NCBI RefSeq assembly: GCF_020089865.1
Contig: NZ_JAIRBM010000020.1
Span: 1 to 64,000, forward strand
Direction of reading: 5' to 3'
DNA length: 64,000 nt
DNA from: Microvirga puerhi
Lineage (GTDB): Bacteria > Pseudomonadota > Alphaproteobacteria > Rhizobiales > Beijerinckiaceae
Part shown: positions 23,198 to 32,194 of the stretch, in pieces
How positions within the stretch are numbered: the first letter of the stretch is position 1
How the letters are laid out: every line of letters begins with the position of its first letter
Made by a program: the position numbers and the translations under genes
Notes under the pieces: generated by a model
What the model was told of the DNA's origin: nothing
Databases searched by the model: none
The model's input: only the letters and a program-made list of their open reading frames with translations

Positions 23198-24933
23198 GAT
23201 GTCTCGCCCTCCGTTTCCCGATCGGTCACGATGCGCCCGTCGAGGGGATGAATTTCTTTCTCACCCCGTTCGAGGATCTTTTCCAGGGTCTCGATCCGGT
23301 CGGCCTCGGCGGCGGGCTTGTCCCAGCGGATACGGTTGATCCGCGGGAACCGCATGGCGACGCCGGACTTGTGCCGGCTCGATCGCTGCAACCCTTCGAA
23401 GGCCACTTCGAGCACGAGGCCTCGGTCCTTGCCGTACTCCACCTCGCGGACGGGTCCGAAACGGTTGACGGTATGGTTGCGGACATAGCGATCGAGCTGG
23501 AGCAGCTCCTCGTCCGTGAAGCCGTGATAGGCCTTTCCGACCGGGACCAGTTCCTCGCCGTCTGACCCGTCGCGCCAGACCCCGAAGGTATAGTCCGAGT
23601 AATAGGACGAGCGCTTCCCGTGGCCGCGCTGGCCGTACATCATCACGGCGTCGACGAGATAGGGATCACGCTTCCACTTGTACCAATAGCCCTTCGGACG
23701 CCCAGGCAGATAGGGGCTGTCCGCCCGCTTGATCATGCAGCCCTCGATGGCATCCGCATCCGGCCCCGCTCCGATGGCGGCCGGGTCGGAGCGAGCGGAG
23801 GCAAGCACATCCCAGGACGAGAATTCCACGAGCGGCGAGAGATCGATGCGCGGATCGTCGAGCCGTTCGACCAGGGCTTCGAGCCGTTGTCGTCGCTCGG
23901 AGAAAGGCAGGTGGCGCAAGTCCTCGTAGCCCTCGACGAGGATATCATAGACCCGCAGGTGGGCCGGAAATTCCGTCATGAGCTTGGCTGTGACGGCCTT
24001 CCGGTTGAGGCGCTGCTGGAGCACGTTGAAACTCTGGACGCGGCCGTCCCTGACGATGAGCAGCTCTCCATCGATGGCACCTTCGAAGTCGAGCGCTTCC
24101 ACGAGGTCCGGGAAGGCTCCCGACACGTCTTCCCCCGTGCGCGAATAGATGCGCCGGACGAGCCTCCCGTCGGAGCCTTTGCCGGCGGCTGCCTGCAGGC
24201 GGATGCCGTCCCATTTCCATTCGCCCCAGAAATCGGAAGGGTCGAGCTTCTCGAAATCCTCCTCCTCGAGCGGATGCGACAGCATCGGCGGCCGGAACGG
24301 TGCGGGATTGTTGGTCTCGGGCTTGGGTGCGCGTCCTTCCACCCAAGCGAAGAGCGGCTCATAGGGCGGTTCGAGCCCATGCCAGATCAATTCCACCTCG
24401 TCCGCCTCGACACCGCCGAGTTGAGCGACGGCAGTCTTCGCAAGACGCGCGGAGACCCCCACCCGAAGCTCGCGCGTGATGAGCTTGAGGAGGGCCCACC
24501 GACCGATTTCGTCCAGGGCGTCGAGCCAGCCGGCGACGCGTGCGGGCAGCTCGCTCTTCCCCGTGGTCGCGAGAGCCTCGACGACTTCGGAGATGGTCGG
24601 GACATGGAGCGGCGGATTGTTGTGACCGGGGCCGGGTGCCGCGCCCTCTTCGGAAGCCGATGGATGGGGCCATATCAGGGCGGTCGTTTCCGCAAGATCG
24701 CCGACGTAGTGATAGGACATTCGGAACAGTACCGGGTCCGTACGCTCCTCTACCAACCCGCGGATCAGTCCAGGCTTGGCTTCTTTGAACATGAGCGAAT
24801 TGGTAAGCGCGGCGAGGGCGTAACCCCTGTCCGGATCGGGCGTGTGGCTGAAGTAATCCACCAGCAACCGCAGCTTGGCGTTGCGCCGTGGCTCGTAGGC
24901 GAGGCGGTCGAGAAGGGCGGCGAAGCGATTCAC
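23194..24933 (-). CDS. ATP-dependent DNA ligase of the exonuclease/Lhr-associated type
   Basis: Seals nicks using ATP. At 579 residues it has an N-terminal helical DNA-binding domain (about 1-200), then the nucleotidyltransferase core: motif I EWKWDGIRLQ with the adenylated Lys, motif III AIDGELLI, motif IV EGCMIKRADSPY, motif V YWYKWKRDP, and a C-terminal OB fold. This is the bacterial ligase class always found with a beta-CASP exonuclease, an Lhr-type helicase and PdeM; all four are present in this window. I start at GTG 24933 (overlapping the exonuclease stop as GTGA), since the frame upstream is only the shadow of the exonuclease gene. Residues 90-110 (PGPGHNNPPLHVP) are a flexible insertion. 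Confidence 0.92.
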   Translation of the reverse strand: MNRFAALLDRLAYEPRRNAKLRLLVDYFSHTPDPDRGYALAALTNSLMFKEAKPGLIRGLVEERTDPVLFRMSYHYVGDLAETTALIWPHPSASEEGAAPGPGHNNPPLHVPTISEVVEALATTGKSELPARVAGWLDALDEIGRWALLKLITRELRVGVSARLAKTAVAQLGGVEADEVELIWHGLEPPYEPLFAWVEGRAPKPETNNPAPFRPPMLSHPLEEEDFEKLDPSDFWGEWKWDGIRLQAAAGKGSDGRLVRRIYSRTGEDVSGAFPDLVEALDFEGAIDGELLIVRDGRVQSFNVLQQRLNRKAVTAKLMTEFPAHLRVYDILVEGYEDLRHLPFSERRQRLEALVERLDDPRIDLSPLVEFSSWDVLASARSDPAAIGAGPDADAIEGCMIKRADSPYLPGRPKGYWYKWKRDPYLVDAVMMYGQRGHGKRSSYYSDYTFGVWRDGSDGEELVPVGKAYHGFTDEELLQLDRYVRNHTVNRFGPVREVEYGKDRGLVLEVAFEGLQRSSRHKSGVAMRFPRINRIRWDKPAAEADRIETLEKILERGEKEIHPLDGRIVTDRETEGETS

Positions 24934-25982
24934 GCATGGCCTCCTTCTGGTGCAGTGTCCGACGTCTCCTCGGCATCGCCTTCGTCGCCATATCCCAGCA
25001 TGTGCAACGGGCGGGCCTTGATCCCCTGCGTGGCGCACCAGTGGACGAGCGCATCTTCCTGCCCATGCGTCACCCACACCTCGCCGGCGCCGGTCTCCAC
25101 GATCGTGCGGCACAGATCATCCCAGTCGGAATGATCGGAAATCACGAGGGGAAGCTCGACGCCTTTCTGCCGAGCGCGTGCCCGCACCCGCATCCAGCCG
25201 GATGCGAAGCAGGTGACGGGATCGGGAAATCGACGCGACCAGAGATCCTGGATGGAGGAGGGTGGGCAGATCACGATGGCGCCAGCGAGCTTGGACCGCT
25301 CCGATGCAGCGACCTTGGGGGTCTCGCCGAGCGGAATGCCTTCGCTTTTATAGAGTTCCGTCAGGCGCTCCATCGCACCATGCAGATAGATCGGCTTATC
25401 GTAGCCTTCCTCCCGCAGGAGAGCCATGACACGCTGGGCTTTTCCGAGGGCATAGGCGCCGACGATGTGGGTCCGCTCTGGGAAGAGATGGACGGAATCG
25501 AGGAGCTTGCGCACCTCGTCGCGGGTATCGGGATGGCGAAAGACCGGCAGGCCGAAGGTCGCCTCGGTGATGAAGACATCGCAGGGAACGAGCTCGTAGG
25601 GAAGGCAGGTCGGATCCGCCGCCCGCTTGTAGTCGCCTGACACCACGACCCGTGTACCGCCGGCCTCGATGGAGATCTGAGCCGAGCCGAGGACGTGGCC
25701 GGCAGGCGTGAAACGCACCGTGACGTCCTTGATGCGGATGCTCTCGCCCAGCGGAGCCTCCTGGGCGGCACCCGCAAAGCCCTCGCTGTAGCGCACGGCC
25801 ATGATGCGCAGCGTCTCCCGCGTCGCCAGGACGGAGCGATGTCCGGACCGCGCGTGGTCGGAATGCCCGTGCGTAATCAGCGCCCGTTTTACGGGCCTGA
25901 CGGGGTCGATGTGGAAATCGCCGAGGGGGCAGTAGAGTCCCTGCGGGGTCTGGGTGAGGATGTCGGTGGAACGCAGCGCCAT
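24930..25982 (-). CDS. ligase-associated DNA exonuclease (beta-CASP, SNM1-like)
   Basis: A 350-residue metallo-beta-lactamase/beta-CASP nuclease related to SNM1/Artemis, expected to trim DNA ends before ligation. The metal-binding motif is ITHGHSDHARSGH near residue 38; GHVLGSAQ and VVSGDYKRA carry further ligands; the beta-CASP region includes PIYLHGAMERL and ISDHSDWDDL. It is the first gene of the exonuclease-ligase-yjbQ operon, overlapping the ligase by GTGA. The start ATG at 25982 lies 101 bases from a divergent methyltransferase gene. Confidence 0.92.
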   Translation of the reverse strand: MALRSTDILTQTPQGLYCPLGDFHIDPVRPVKRALITHGHSDHARSGHRSVLATRETLRIMAVRYSEGFAGAAQEAPLGESIRIKDVTVRFTPAGHVLGSAQISIEAGGTRVVVSGDYKRAADPTCLPYELVPCDVFITEATFGLPVFRHPDTRDEVRKLLDSVHLFPERTHIVGAYALGKAQRVMALLREEGYDKPIYLHGAMERLTELYKSEGIPLGETPKVAASERSKLAGAIVICPPSSIQDLWSRRFPDPVTCFASGWMRVRARARQKGVELPLVISDHSDWDDLCRTIVETGAGEVWVTHGQEDALVHWCATQGIKARPLHMLGYGDEGDAEETSDTAPEGGHA

Positions 25983-26083
25983 GGTGCTTCGAATATAGGA
26001 AGCCGGCCGTCATTTTCAGGCGGACGCGATCCGGCCTAAGTCGGCATTGACAGCAGCCGCGCGCTCGATCATGGCAAAATCTC

Positions 26084-27013
26084 ATGTCTCCTGCATCGAC
26101 CTCCCGCTCCTCCGGCGATCTTCTCGCGGACCGACGCTACGAATACGCCCGCGGCGCCTTCGATGAGAAGGATTTCGAAGCTGCGGCCGATCTGGCGCGT
26201 CAGGTGCTCGACCTCGTCCCCGATTTCGCTGCGGCCCATGCGCTTCTTGGCCGCTCAGTGGCGGAATTGGGCCAGGCTGATGCAGCCGTGGCGGCGCTCC
26301 GAAAAGCTTTGATCCTCGAACCCGAGGATGCGCTCGGCGTGAAGCTCGATCTCGCACGGCTCGGCGCAGTGGCGCCGGAAGAGGCGATGTCCGACGGTTA
26401 TGTCCGGGCGCTCTTCGACGATTACGCCCCGCGTTTCGAACGACACCTGACCCAAAGCCTCTCCTATCGCGGGCCGGACCTTCTCATCGATGCCCTCCGG
26501 CGGGCCTGCTCGAAGCGCATGAGGCTCGACCGGTTCGGCCCGACGCTCGACCTCGGCTGCGGTACCGGTCTGATGGCGAAGGCTCTGGCGGGGCGGTGCG
26601 CTCGGATTGAAGGCGTCGACCTCTCGCCGCGGATGCTCGAGAAAGCCGCCAAGGAAAAACTCTACGACGCCCTGCATGAGAGCGACCTCGTAGGTTTCCT
26701 GACCGGACGTGCGGACGAGGAGGCGGATCTCGTGATCGCTGCAGATGTCTTCGTCTATATGGCGGATCTCGAAACCGCCTTCCGCGAGGTTCATCGCGTG
26801 CTGAGGCGCGGTAGCCTTTTCGCCTTCACGGCTCAGGCCCATGACGGTGCAGGTTTTGTGCTGGGCGAAGATGCGCGATATGCGCATAGCGAGCCCTATC
26901 TGTCGCAGCTCGCCGTTCAGGTCGGCTTCACGCCCGTTCTGTTCGAGCGCGTCTCGACCCGGATGGACCGGGGACAGCCGGTCCCCGGTTTTCTCGTCGC
27001 GCTGGAGCGTTAG
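26084..27013 (+). CDS. TPR-containing class I methyltransferase
   Basis: A 309-residue SAM-dependent methyltransferase with an N-terminal tetratricopeptide region (about 15-85; YEYARGAFDEKDFEAAADLA, then AHALLGRSVAELGQADAAVA). The SAM-binding motif I is TLDLGCGTGLMAKAL (about 151-165), followed by GVDLSPRMLEKAA and LVIAADVFVYMADLE. Such fusions occur in proteobacteria; the substrate is not known. It sits between the two halves of the ligase/Lhr repair set, 100 bases from the divergent exonuclease gene and only six bases from the convergent SDR gene; whether it belongs to that pathway is open. Confidence 0.85.
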   Translation: MSPASTSRSSGDLLADRRYEYARGAFDEKDFEAAADLARQVLDLVPDFAAAHALLGRSVAELGQADAAVAALRKALILEPEDALGVKLDLARLGAVAPEEAMSDGYVRALFDDYAPRFERHLTQSLSYRGPDLLIDALRRACSKRMRLDRFGPTLDLGCGTGLMAKALAGRCARIEGVDLSPRMLEKAAKEKLYDALHESDLVGFLTGRADEEADLVIAADVFVYMADLETAFREVHRVLRRGSLFAFTAQAHDGAGFVLGEDARYAHSEPYLSQLAVQVGFTPVLFERVSTRMDRGQPVPGFLVALER

Positions 27014-27019
27014 GCCGTC

Positions 27020-27841
27020 TCAGGCTGCTGCCGGGGTCGACGGGTGCGGCGCGGATTCGTAGCAGCCGATCACCGACTGATCGAAATCGATGATCGAGCC
27101 GGTCATCATTCCGGATTCCTTGCTCGCCAGGAATGCGACGCTGCGGGCCACCTCGAACGGATCGAGAAGACGGCCGAAAGGCTGGCCCTGCGCGGCCTTT
27201 TCCAGCCAACCGTCCTCGGCACCGTGGTAGGTGCGCATGATCCGGTCTTCGCCAGGCGTGTTCATCCAGCCGATGTTCAGACCGTTCACGCGGATGCGCC
27301 AGGGCATCAGGCTGAACGCGGCATTCTTGGTGAGCGTCGCCAGGGCACCCTTCGAGCCGCAATAGGCGGAAATGAAGGGCTGGCCGCCATGGGCCGACAT
27401 GGACAGGATGTTGACCATCGTCCCTTCGATCTTCTCGCGTCGCATGATCTTGGCGGCTTCCTGCATCAGGAAGAACGGTGCGCGGACATTCACCGCGAAC
27501 ATGCGGTCGAAAAGCTCCGGGCTGGTGTCGAAGATCGTGCCGCGATCAGTGATGCCGGCGGCGTTCACCAGCACATCGACGCGCCCGAAAGTCTTGTCGG
27601 CCTGGACCGCGACGGCTCGGGCCTGCTCCACATCGGCCAGTTCCGCCTGCACGAACACGGTGCGGCATCCCTTTGCGGTGATGTCCTTGGCAACCGCCTC
27701 GCCGCGCTCGGCATTGCGGCCGCAGATCACGAGGCCCGCAGCTCCGCGCTCCGCCAGGGTCCTGGCGATGGCCTCTCCGACACCCTGAGTGCCTCCGGTG
27801 ACGATGGCGACGGCTTTCGTGAATTGGGATGACTGGGGCAT
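27020..27841 (-). CDS. short-chain dehydrogenase/reductase
   Basis: A 273-residue classical SDR oxidoreductase. Cofactor motif TGGTQGVGEAIA (about 15-26), NAG in LVNAAGITD, and the active site with Ser (ILSMSAHGG) and Tyr-x-x-x-Lys in YCGSKGALATL. Arg in VICGRNAERG after strand 2 suggests NADP(H) preference. Substrate unknown. It converges on the methyltransferase gene and is divergent from the Lhr-type helicase gene 146 bases away. Confidence 0.92.
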   Translation of the reverse strand: MPQSSQFTKAVAIVTGGTQGVGEAIARTLAERGAAGLVICGRNAERGEAVAKDITAKGCRTVFVQAELADVEQARAVAVQADKTFGRVDVLVNAAGITDRGTIFDTSPELFDRMFAVNVRAPFFLMQEAAKIMRREKIEGTMVNILSMSAHGGQPFISAYCGSKGALATLTKNAAFSLMPWRIRVNGLNIGWMNTPGEDRIMRTYHGAEDGWLEKAAQGQPFGRLLDPFEVARSVAFLASKESGMMTGSIIDFDQSVIGCYESAPHPSTPAAA

Positions 27842-27987
27842 GGCGTCGATTGTTATGGTGTTATGGGAATCGGACGAACAAAGTGAACCGGCTAAGCTTT
27901 TAGAGCAAGCGATCCCGACTGGGATTCACATGCTGTGTAAAGGCGTCGCCATAGCGAAATCCACAGTTCGGCCTATCTTGAGGAGAG

Positions 27988-30630
27988 ATGCCGAAATCTT
28001 CCGTGCCGATTCTCCCTAAAGTCTTTCGTGACTGGTTCAAATCCCGTGGCTGGGAGCCGCGCGCCCATCAGCTCGAGCTCGCGACCAAGGCGCGGGAGGG
28101 CCGCTCCGTCCTGCTCGTCGCTCCGACGGGAGCCGGCAAGACGCTGGCTGGCTTTTTGCCGAGCCTGATAGACTTGGCGGAAGAACGGCAGGCATCCCCC
28201 AAGAAGACAAGATCCTCCCTTCACACCCTCTACATCTCCCCCCTCAAGGCCCTGGCCACTGACGTCGCCCGTAATCTCGAAGCGCCGGTTCAAGAGATGG
28301 GGCTGCCGATCCGCATCGAGACGCGGACGGGAGATACGCCTGCGCACAAGCGCGCGCGGCAGATCGAGCGGCCGCCGGACATCCTGCTGACCACGCCGGA
28401 ACAGCTCGCGCTTCTCCTCGCCCACCGGGAGGCCGGAGAGCTGTTCAAGGGATTGCGCCGAGTGGTCCTGGATGAGCTGCATTCCCTCGTCACCTCGAAG
28501 CGGGGGGATCTGCTCGCTCTCGGTCTCGCGCGGCTCTTCAGTATTGCGCCCGACCTGACTGCTGTCGGACTGTCCGCAACCGTTCGCGAGCCGGATGAAT
28601 TGCGGAAGTTCCTGGTGCCGCAACGTTCTTTGCCCTCCCCTAGAGGGGGAGGGTCGGAGCGCGTCAGCGCTTCGGGGTGGGGTGACAGCGCCACACTCGG
28701 AGAGGTAGCGCTTCCCACCCCCTCCCGCGCTTCCAGCGCGACCTCCCCTCTCAAGGGGGAGGTGGAACTGCCCCTCGCGGATCTCGTCGTGGTCGAGGGG
28801 GGAGCAAAGCCGGATATCCGCATGCTCGACCTCAAGGAGGCCCTGCCGCTTGCCGGTCACACGGCCGCCCTGTCGATGCCGGCGGTCTACGACCTGATCC
28901 GGAAGCACAAGACCACTCTGGTCTTCGTCAACACGCGCATGCAGGCGGAATACACGTTCCAGGAGCTCTGGAACCTCAACGACGATAGTTTGGCCATTGC
29001 CCTGCATCACGGATCTCTCGACGTGTCGCAGCGCCGTCGCGTCGAGGAGGCGATGACAGCCGGAAAGCTTCGCGCCGTGGTCTGCACCGCGACGCTCGAT
29101 CTCGGCATCGATTGGGGCGATGTGGACCTGGTGGTGAATGTCGGCGCGCCGAAGGGAGCCTCGCGCATCATGCAGCGCATCGGGCGCTCGAACCATCGCA
29201 TGGATGAGCCGTCGAAGGCCTATCTGGTGCCGGCCAACCGCTTCGAGATTCTCGAATGCCGGGCGGCTCTCGACGCCGTGCACGAGGCGGCCCAGGACAC
29301 ACCCGATGCACGCATCGGCGGTCTCGATGTGCTCTGCCAGCACATTCTCGGCATGGCCTGCGCGGATCCTTTCCGGCCGGAAGACCTCTATGAGGAGATC
29401 CGTTCGGCCGCGCCCTATGCGGGCTTGTCCTGGGAAGACTTCGAAGCGTGCGTGGCCTTCGTCGCCACCGGCGGCTATGCCCTTCGCGCTTATGAGCGCT
29501 TCGCCAAGATCGTGAAGGGAAAGGATGGATTCTGGCGCGTGCGCGATGCCCGCGTGGCACAGCAATACCGGATGAATGTCGGGACCATCGTGGAGGCGAC
29601 CATGATCAAGGTGCGGTTAGGCAGGACCAGCCGCTCCCGGCCGGGCACCGTCGTGCCGCGAGGCAAGATCCTGGGCGAGATTGAGGAGTATTTTGCCGAG
29701 ACCCTGACGCCCGGCGACACGTTCCTCTTCGCCGGCGAGGTTCTCAAGTTCGAAGGTCTTGCGGAAGACGCGGTTCTGGTCACCCGCGCGAATCCGGGCA
29801 CGGATCCGAAGATCCCATCTTACGAGGGGGGCAAGTTCCCGCTTTCCACGTTCCTGGCCGCGCGGGTCCGCGAAATCCTCGCCGACCCGTTCGAATGGGA
29901 CCGCCTGCCGCGGCAGCTGACCGAATATCTCCTTCAGCAGCGCCGCCGCTCCATCGTGCCGGGTCCCCGCGACCTTCTGGTCGAAACTTTCCCGCGCGGC
30001 GGGCGCTTCTACATGACCTGCTTTCCCTTCGAGGGCCGCTTGGCGCACCAGACGCTCGGCATGCTGCTGACGCGGCGGCTGGAGCGCGCTCGCCTCAAGC
30101 CCCTCGGATTCGTCGCCAACGACTACGGGCTCGCCGTATGGGGCAACGGCGACATCGCCGCCCGGGTTGGCCGCGAGCCCGGCTTTCTCGACGAGCTATT
30201 TTCCGAGGACATGCTGGGCGACGACCTGGAGGACTGGCTCGCCGAGGCTGCCCTGATGAAGCGCACCTTCCGCCATTGCGCGGTCATTGCGGGTCTGATC
30301 GAGCGCCGCTTCCCGGGGCAGGAGAAGACCCAGCGTCAGGTGACGATCTCGACCGATCTTGTCTATGACGTGCTGCGCAAGCACGAGCCGGACCACGTCC
30401 TCCTGCGCGCTGCCCGTGCCGATGCGGCAACGGGACTCCTCGACGTGAAGCGCCTCGGCATGCTGCTACAGCGCATCCGGGGGCGAATCATCCACAAGCC
30501 GCTCGACCGGGTTTCTCCCTTAGGCGTGTCCGTCATGCTGGAGATCGGCCGCGAGCGCGTCTATAGCGACGATGCGGACGAGATTCTGGCCGAGGCGGAA
30601 GCAGCGCTTCTCGACGAGGCTTTGGCGTGA
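27988..30630 (+). CDS. ligase-associated Lhr-type DEXH helicase
   Basis: An 880-residue Lhr-Core superfamily 2 helicase that works with the ligase and exonuclease of this module. Motif I is APTGAGKT (45-52), motif II DELH (VVLDELHSL), motif III SATV, and the second RecA domain has LVFVNTRMQAEYTF, LHHGSLDVSQRRRVEEAM and IMQRIGRSNHR. A winged-helix and the Lhr-Core C-terminal domain follow. Odd feature: residues about 216-259 are an extra low-complexity Pro/Ser/Gly/Ala segment between motif III and the next strand. It is encoded by an in-frame palindromic repeat (28633-28763). The GTG of pdeM overlaps its stop. Confidence 0.93.
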   Translation: MPKSSVPILPKVFRDWFKSRGWEPRAHQLELATKAREGRSVLLVAPTGAGKTLAGFLPSLIDLAEERQASPKKTRSSLHTLYISPLKALATDVARNLEAPVQEMGLPIRIETRTGDTPAHKRARQIERPPDILLTTPEQLALLLAHREAGELFKGLRRVVLDELHSLVTSKRGDLLALGLARLFSIAPDLTAVGLSATVREPDELRKFLVPQRSLPSPRGGGSERVSASGWGDSATLGEVALPTPSRASSATSPLKGEVELPLADLVVVEGGAKPDIRMLDLKEALPLAGHTAALSMPAVYDLIRKHKTTLVFVNTRMQAEYTFQELWNLNDDSLAIALHHGSLDVSQRRRVEEAMTAGKLRAVVCTATLDLGIDWGDVDLVVNVGAPKGASRIMQRIGRSNHRMDEPSKAYLVPANRFEILECRAALDAVHEAAQDTPDARIGGLDVLCQHILGMACADPFRPEDLYEEIRSAAPYAGLSWEDFEACVAFVATGGYALRAYERFAKIVKGKDGFWRVRDARVAQQYRMNVGTIVEATMIKVRLGRTSRSRPGTVVPRGKILGEIEEYFAETLTPGDTFLFAGEVLKFEGLAEDAVLVTRANPGTDPKIPSYEGGKFPLSTFLAARVREILADPFEWDRLPRQLTEYLLQQRRRSIVPGPRDLLVETFPRGGRFYMTCFPFEGRLAHQTLGMLLTRRLERARLKPLGFVANDYGLAVWGNGDIAARVGREPGFLDELFSEDMLGDDLEDWLAEAALMKRTFRHCAVIAGLIERRFPGQEKTQRQVTISTDLVYDVLRKHEPDHVLLRAARADAATGLLDVKRLGMLLQRIRGRIIHKPLDRVSPLGVSVMLEIGRERVYSDDADEILAEAEAALLDEALA
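28633..28763. repeat. palindromic repeat element inside the helicase gene
   Basis: A GC-rich element of about 131 bases bounded by two small palindromes. The left end is CCCTCCCCTAGAGGGGGAGG and the right end CCTCCCCTCTCAAGGGGGAG. Between them are CCCACCCC/GGGGTGGGG complementary blocks and repeated GCGC motifs, so the whole can fold on itself. It resembles the dispersed intergenic palindromes of Rhizobiales but here adds about 44 codons without breaking the frame. Confidence 0.75.
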
Positions 30631-31328
30631 CGGCTTTGCTCAAGAACAAACAGACAACAACTGAAATCGGCCTGAGCGGACAAGCTGCCGTCCTGGACCT
30701 GACCGGCGGTCTCTACCTCCCCGACGAGGACGCGCTTCTCGTGGCCGATCTCCATTTCGAGAAGGGCTCATCCTTTGCCCGGCGCGGCATGATGCTGCCG
30801 CCCTACGATACCCGCGAGACCCTGAAGGCCCTGCGTGAGGCGGTCTATCGTTTCGATCCCCGGGTCGTGGTGGCTCTGGGCGACAGTTTTCATGATGTCG
30901 GCGGTCCCGAGCGGCTGGGGGACGAAGAGCGGGCCACCCTGTCGGAGGTCCAGAAGGGCCGGGACTGGATCTGGATTCCGGGAAATCACGATCACAGCCT
31001 GCCGGAGAGCATTGGCGGCCGCGTCCTGTCCGAGATGACCATGGGCGCACTCGTCCTCCGTCATGAACCTCTGGAAGGAGCAGGTGCAGAGGTTGCCGGA
31101 CACCTGCATCCGGTCGGCAAGGTCGTGATGCGGGGCCGCGCCACGCGTCGACGTTGCTTTCTGACGGACGGACAGCGCTGCATCATGCCGGCGCTCGGGG
31201 CCTATGCCGGTGGGTTGAATGCCTGCGATGCAGCCTTCAAACCGCTCTTCCCGAAGGGCTTTACGGCATACCTGATCGGTACGGAGCGCATCTTCGCCAT
31301 TGCCAGATCGATGCTCTGCCGGGACTAG
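30627..31328 (+). CDS. pdeM: ligase-associated DNA damage response endonuclease PdeM
   Basis: A 233-residue calcineurin-like metallophosphoesterase, the fourth partner of the ligase/exonuclease/Lhr set. Motifs in order: LLVADLHFEKGSS (Asp, His), ALGDSFHDVGG (Asp), IPGNHDHSLPES (Asn, His), LVLRHEPL (His) and VAGHLHPVGKV (His-x-His). Two divalent metals should be bound; endonuclease activity is known for the family. It starts with a GTG overlapping the helicase TGA (GTGA), so it is coupled to the helicase. The downstream gap to the convergent gene at 31433 holds a weak hairpin. Confidence 0.93.
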   Translation: MTALLKNKQTTTEIGLSGQAAVLDLTGGLYLPDEDALLVADLHFEKGSSFARRGMMLPPYDTRETLKALREAVYRFDPRVVVALGDSFHDVGGPERLGDEERATLSEVQKGRDWIWIPGNHDHSLPESIGGRVLSEMTMGALVLRHEPLEGAGAEVAGHLHPVGKVVMRGRATRRRCFLTDGQRCIMPALGAYAGGLNACDAAFKPLFPKGFTAYLIGTERIFAIARSMLCRD

Positions 31329-31364
31329 CGTCGAACACGAAGGTGGGAATCGGTTCTACGTTCG

Positions 31365-31391
31365 ATGCTTGGAATCAAAAGTTTCAAGCAT
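31365..31391. terminator. weak hairpin between convergent genes
   Basis: ATGCTTGGAA (31365-31374) pairs with TTTCAAGCAT (31382-31391), with one G-T pair and a 7-base loop. It lies between convergent pdeM and the TIGR02186-like gene. There is no good T-run, so terminator function is uncertain. Confidence 0.35.
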
Positions 31392-31432
31392 TTGACCCTA
31401 AGGGCCACCGTTCCGCCTGATGCTTGGACGCC

Positions 31433-32194
31433 TCAGTCCCGCCGGAAGACCGCGTTGGCCGTCCAGCCGAAGAACAGAGCGAGCAAAGCCGTCGAGAGGC
31501 CGTACAGCAGACTCCAGTCCCTGGCGATCTCGCCGACCTGCTGCTCGAACCCAGTCTTCACAAGTTCGAAATGCGTCACCGTCCTGGCGAGCACGACCGT
31601 GTCGGCGAGGAGCGCCACCTCCACGTCGTAATTGCCCGTGGGTGCGGTCGCCGGCAGGGGAATGCTGGCATTGAAGATGTTCGGTGTCAGGAAGGTGACG
31701 CCTTTTTCGTTCTCGCGATAGAGCCCTTCGCGGCTTTTGAGGCGATAAAGGGCCTCGCGGAAAGGCTCGTCGAGGCCACCGCGATCATTGGTGAAATCGG
31801 GAGCGTGGACGATCGCCTGGATGCCGATCTTCTGACGACGGCGCAGCTGTTCGCTCGTGATCTCGGCGATGGGCCGCGAAGTCAGGACTGCCAAGTATGC
31901 CGGAGCGGTCGGAAACTTCTGCTGATCCTGATTAAGCCAGAAGGGTCCGAGTCGCTCCTTTTCACGCACCACGAGGAATTGCTGCGGGCCGCGGATCGTC
32001 ACGACCGCGTCGTAGCCCGATGCTCGCGAAATGGTCTGCGCGTCGCGTTCGATGGCGCCGAAGACAGCAATCGAAGTGCCTGTGTAGTTGGAGTTGATCA
32101 GGACCCGGTGATTAGACAAGGACGTGACGAGATTCTCCGCGAGGGCAGACACAGTCCCGGCTACAAGGATCAGCAGGGCGACGGCGATCCTCAT
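31433..32194 (-). CDS. TIGR02186-like membrane-anchored protein
   Basis: A 253-residue envelope protein. An N-terminal signal peptide (VALLILVAGTVSALA) is followed by a beta-rich extracytoplasmic domain and one C-terminal transmembrane helix (LLYGLSTALLALFFGWTANA, about 229-248). It matches the alphaproteobacterial family TIGR02186, of unknown function, which is typically encoded beside a TauE/SafE permease as here. Its ATG overlaps the permease stop (ATGA), so the two are one operon and may form a transport complex (inference). Confidence 0.82.
   Translation of the reverse strand: MRIAVALLILVAGTVSALAENLVTSLSNHRVLINSNYTGTSIAVFGAIERDAQTISRASGYDAVVTIRGPQQFLVVREKERLGPFWLNQDQQKFPTAPAYLAVLTSRPIAEITSEQLRRRQKIGIQAIVHAPDFTNDRGGLDEPFREALYRLKSREGLYRENEKGVTFLTPNIFNASIPLPATAPTGNYDVEVALLADTVVLARTVTHFELVKTGFEQQVGEIARDWSLLYGLSTALLALFFGWTANAVFRRD

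Noticed and set aside
23620-25134. 504-codon plus-strand frame over the DNA ligase
   Set aside because: Antisense shadow; the ligase motifs are all on the minus strand.
27876-27888. GAACAAAGTGAAC before the Lhr-type helicase, resembling a LexA box
   Set aside because: The spacer is five bases instead of seven, so the helical phase is wrong for LexA; the other four boxes all have seven.
27973-29565. 530-codon frame antisense to the helicase
   Set aside because: Antisense shadow with no known motif; the helicase motifs are continuous on the plus strand.
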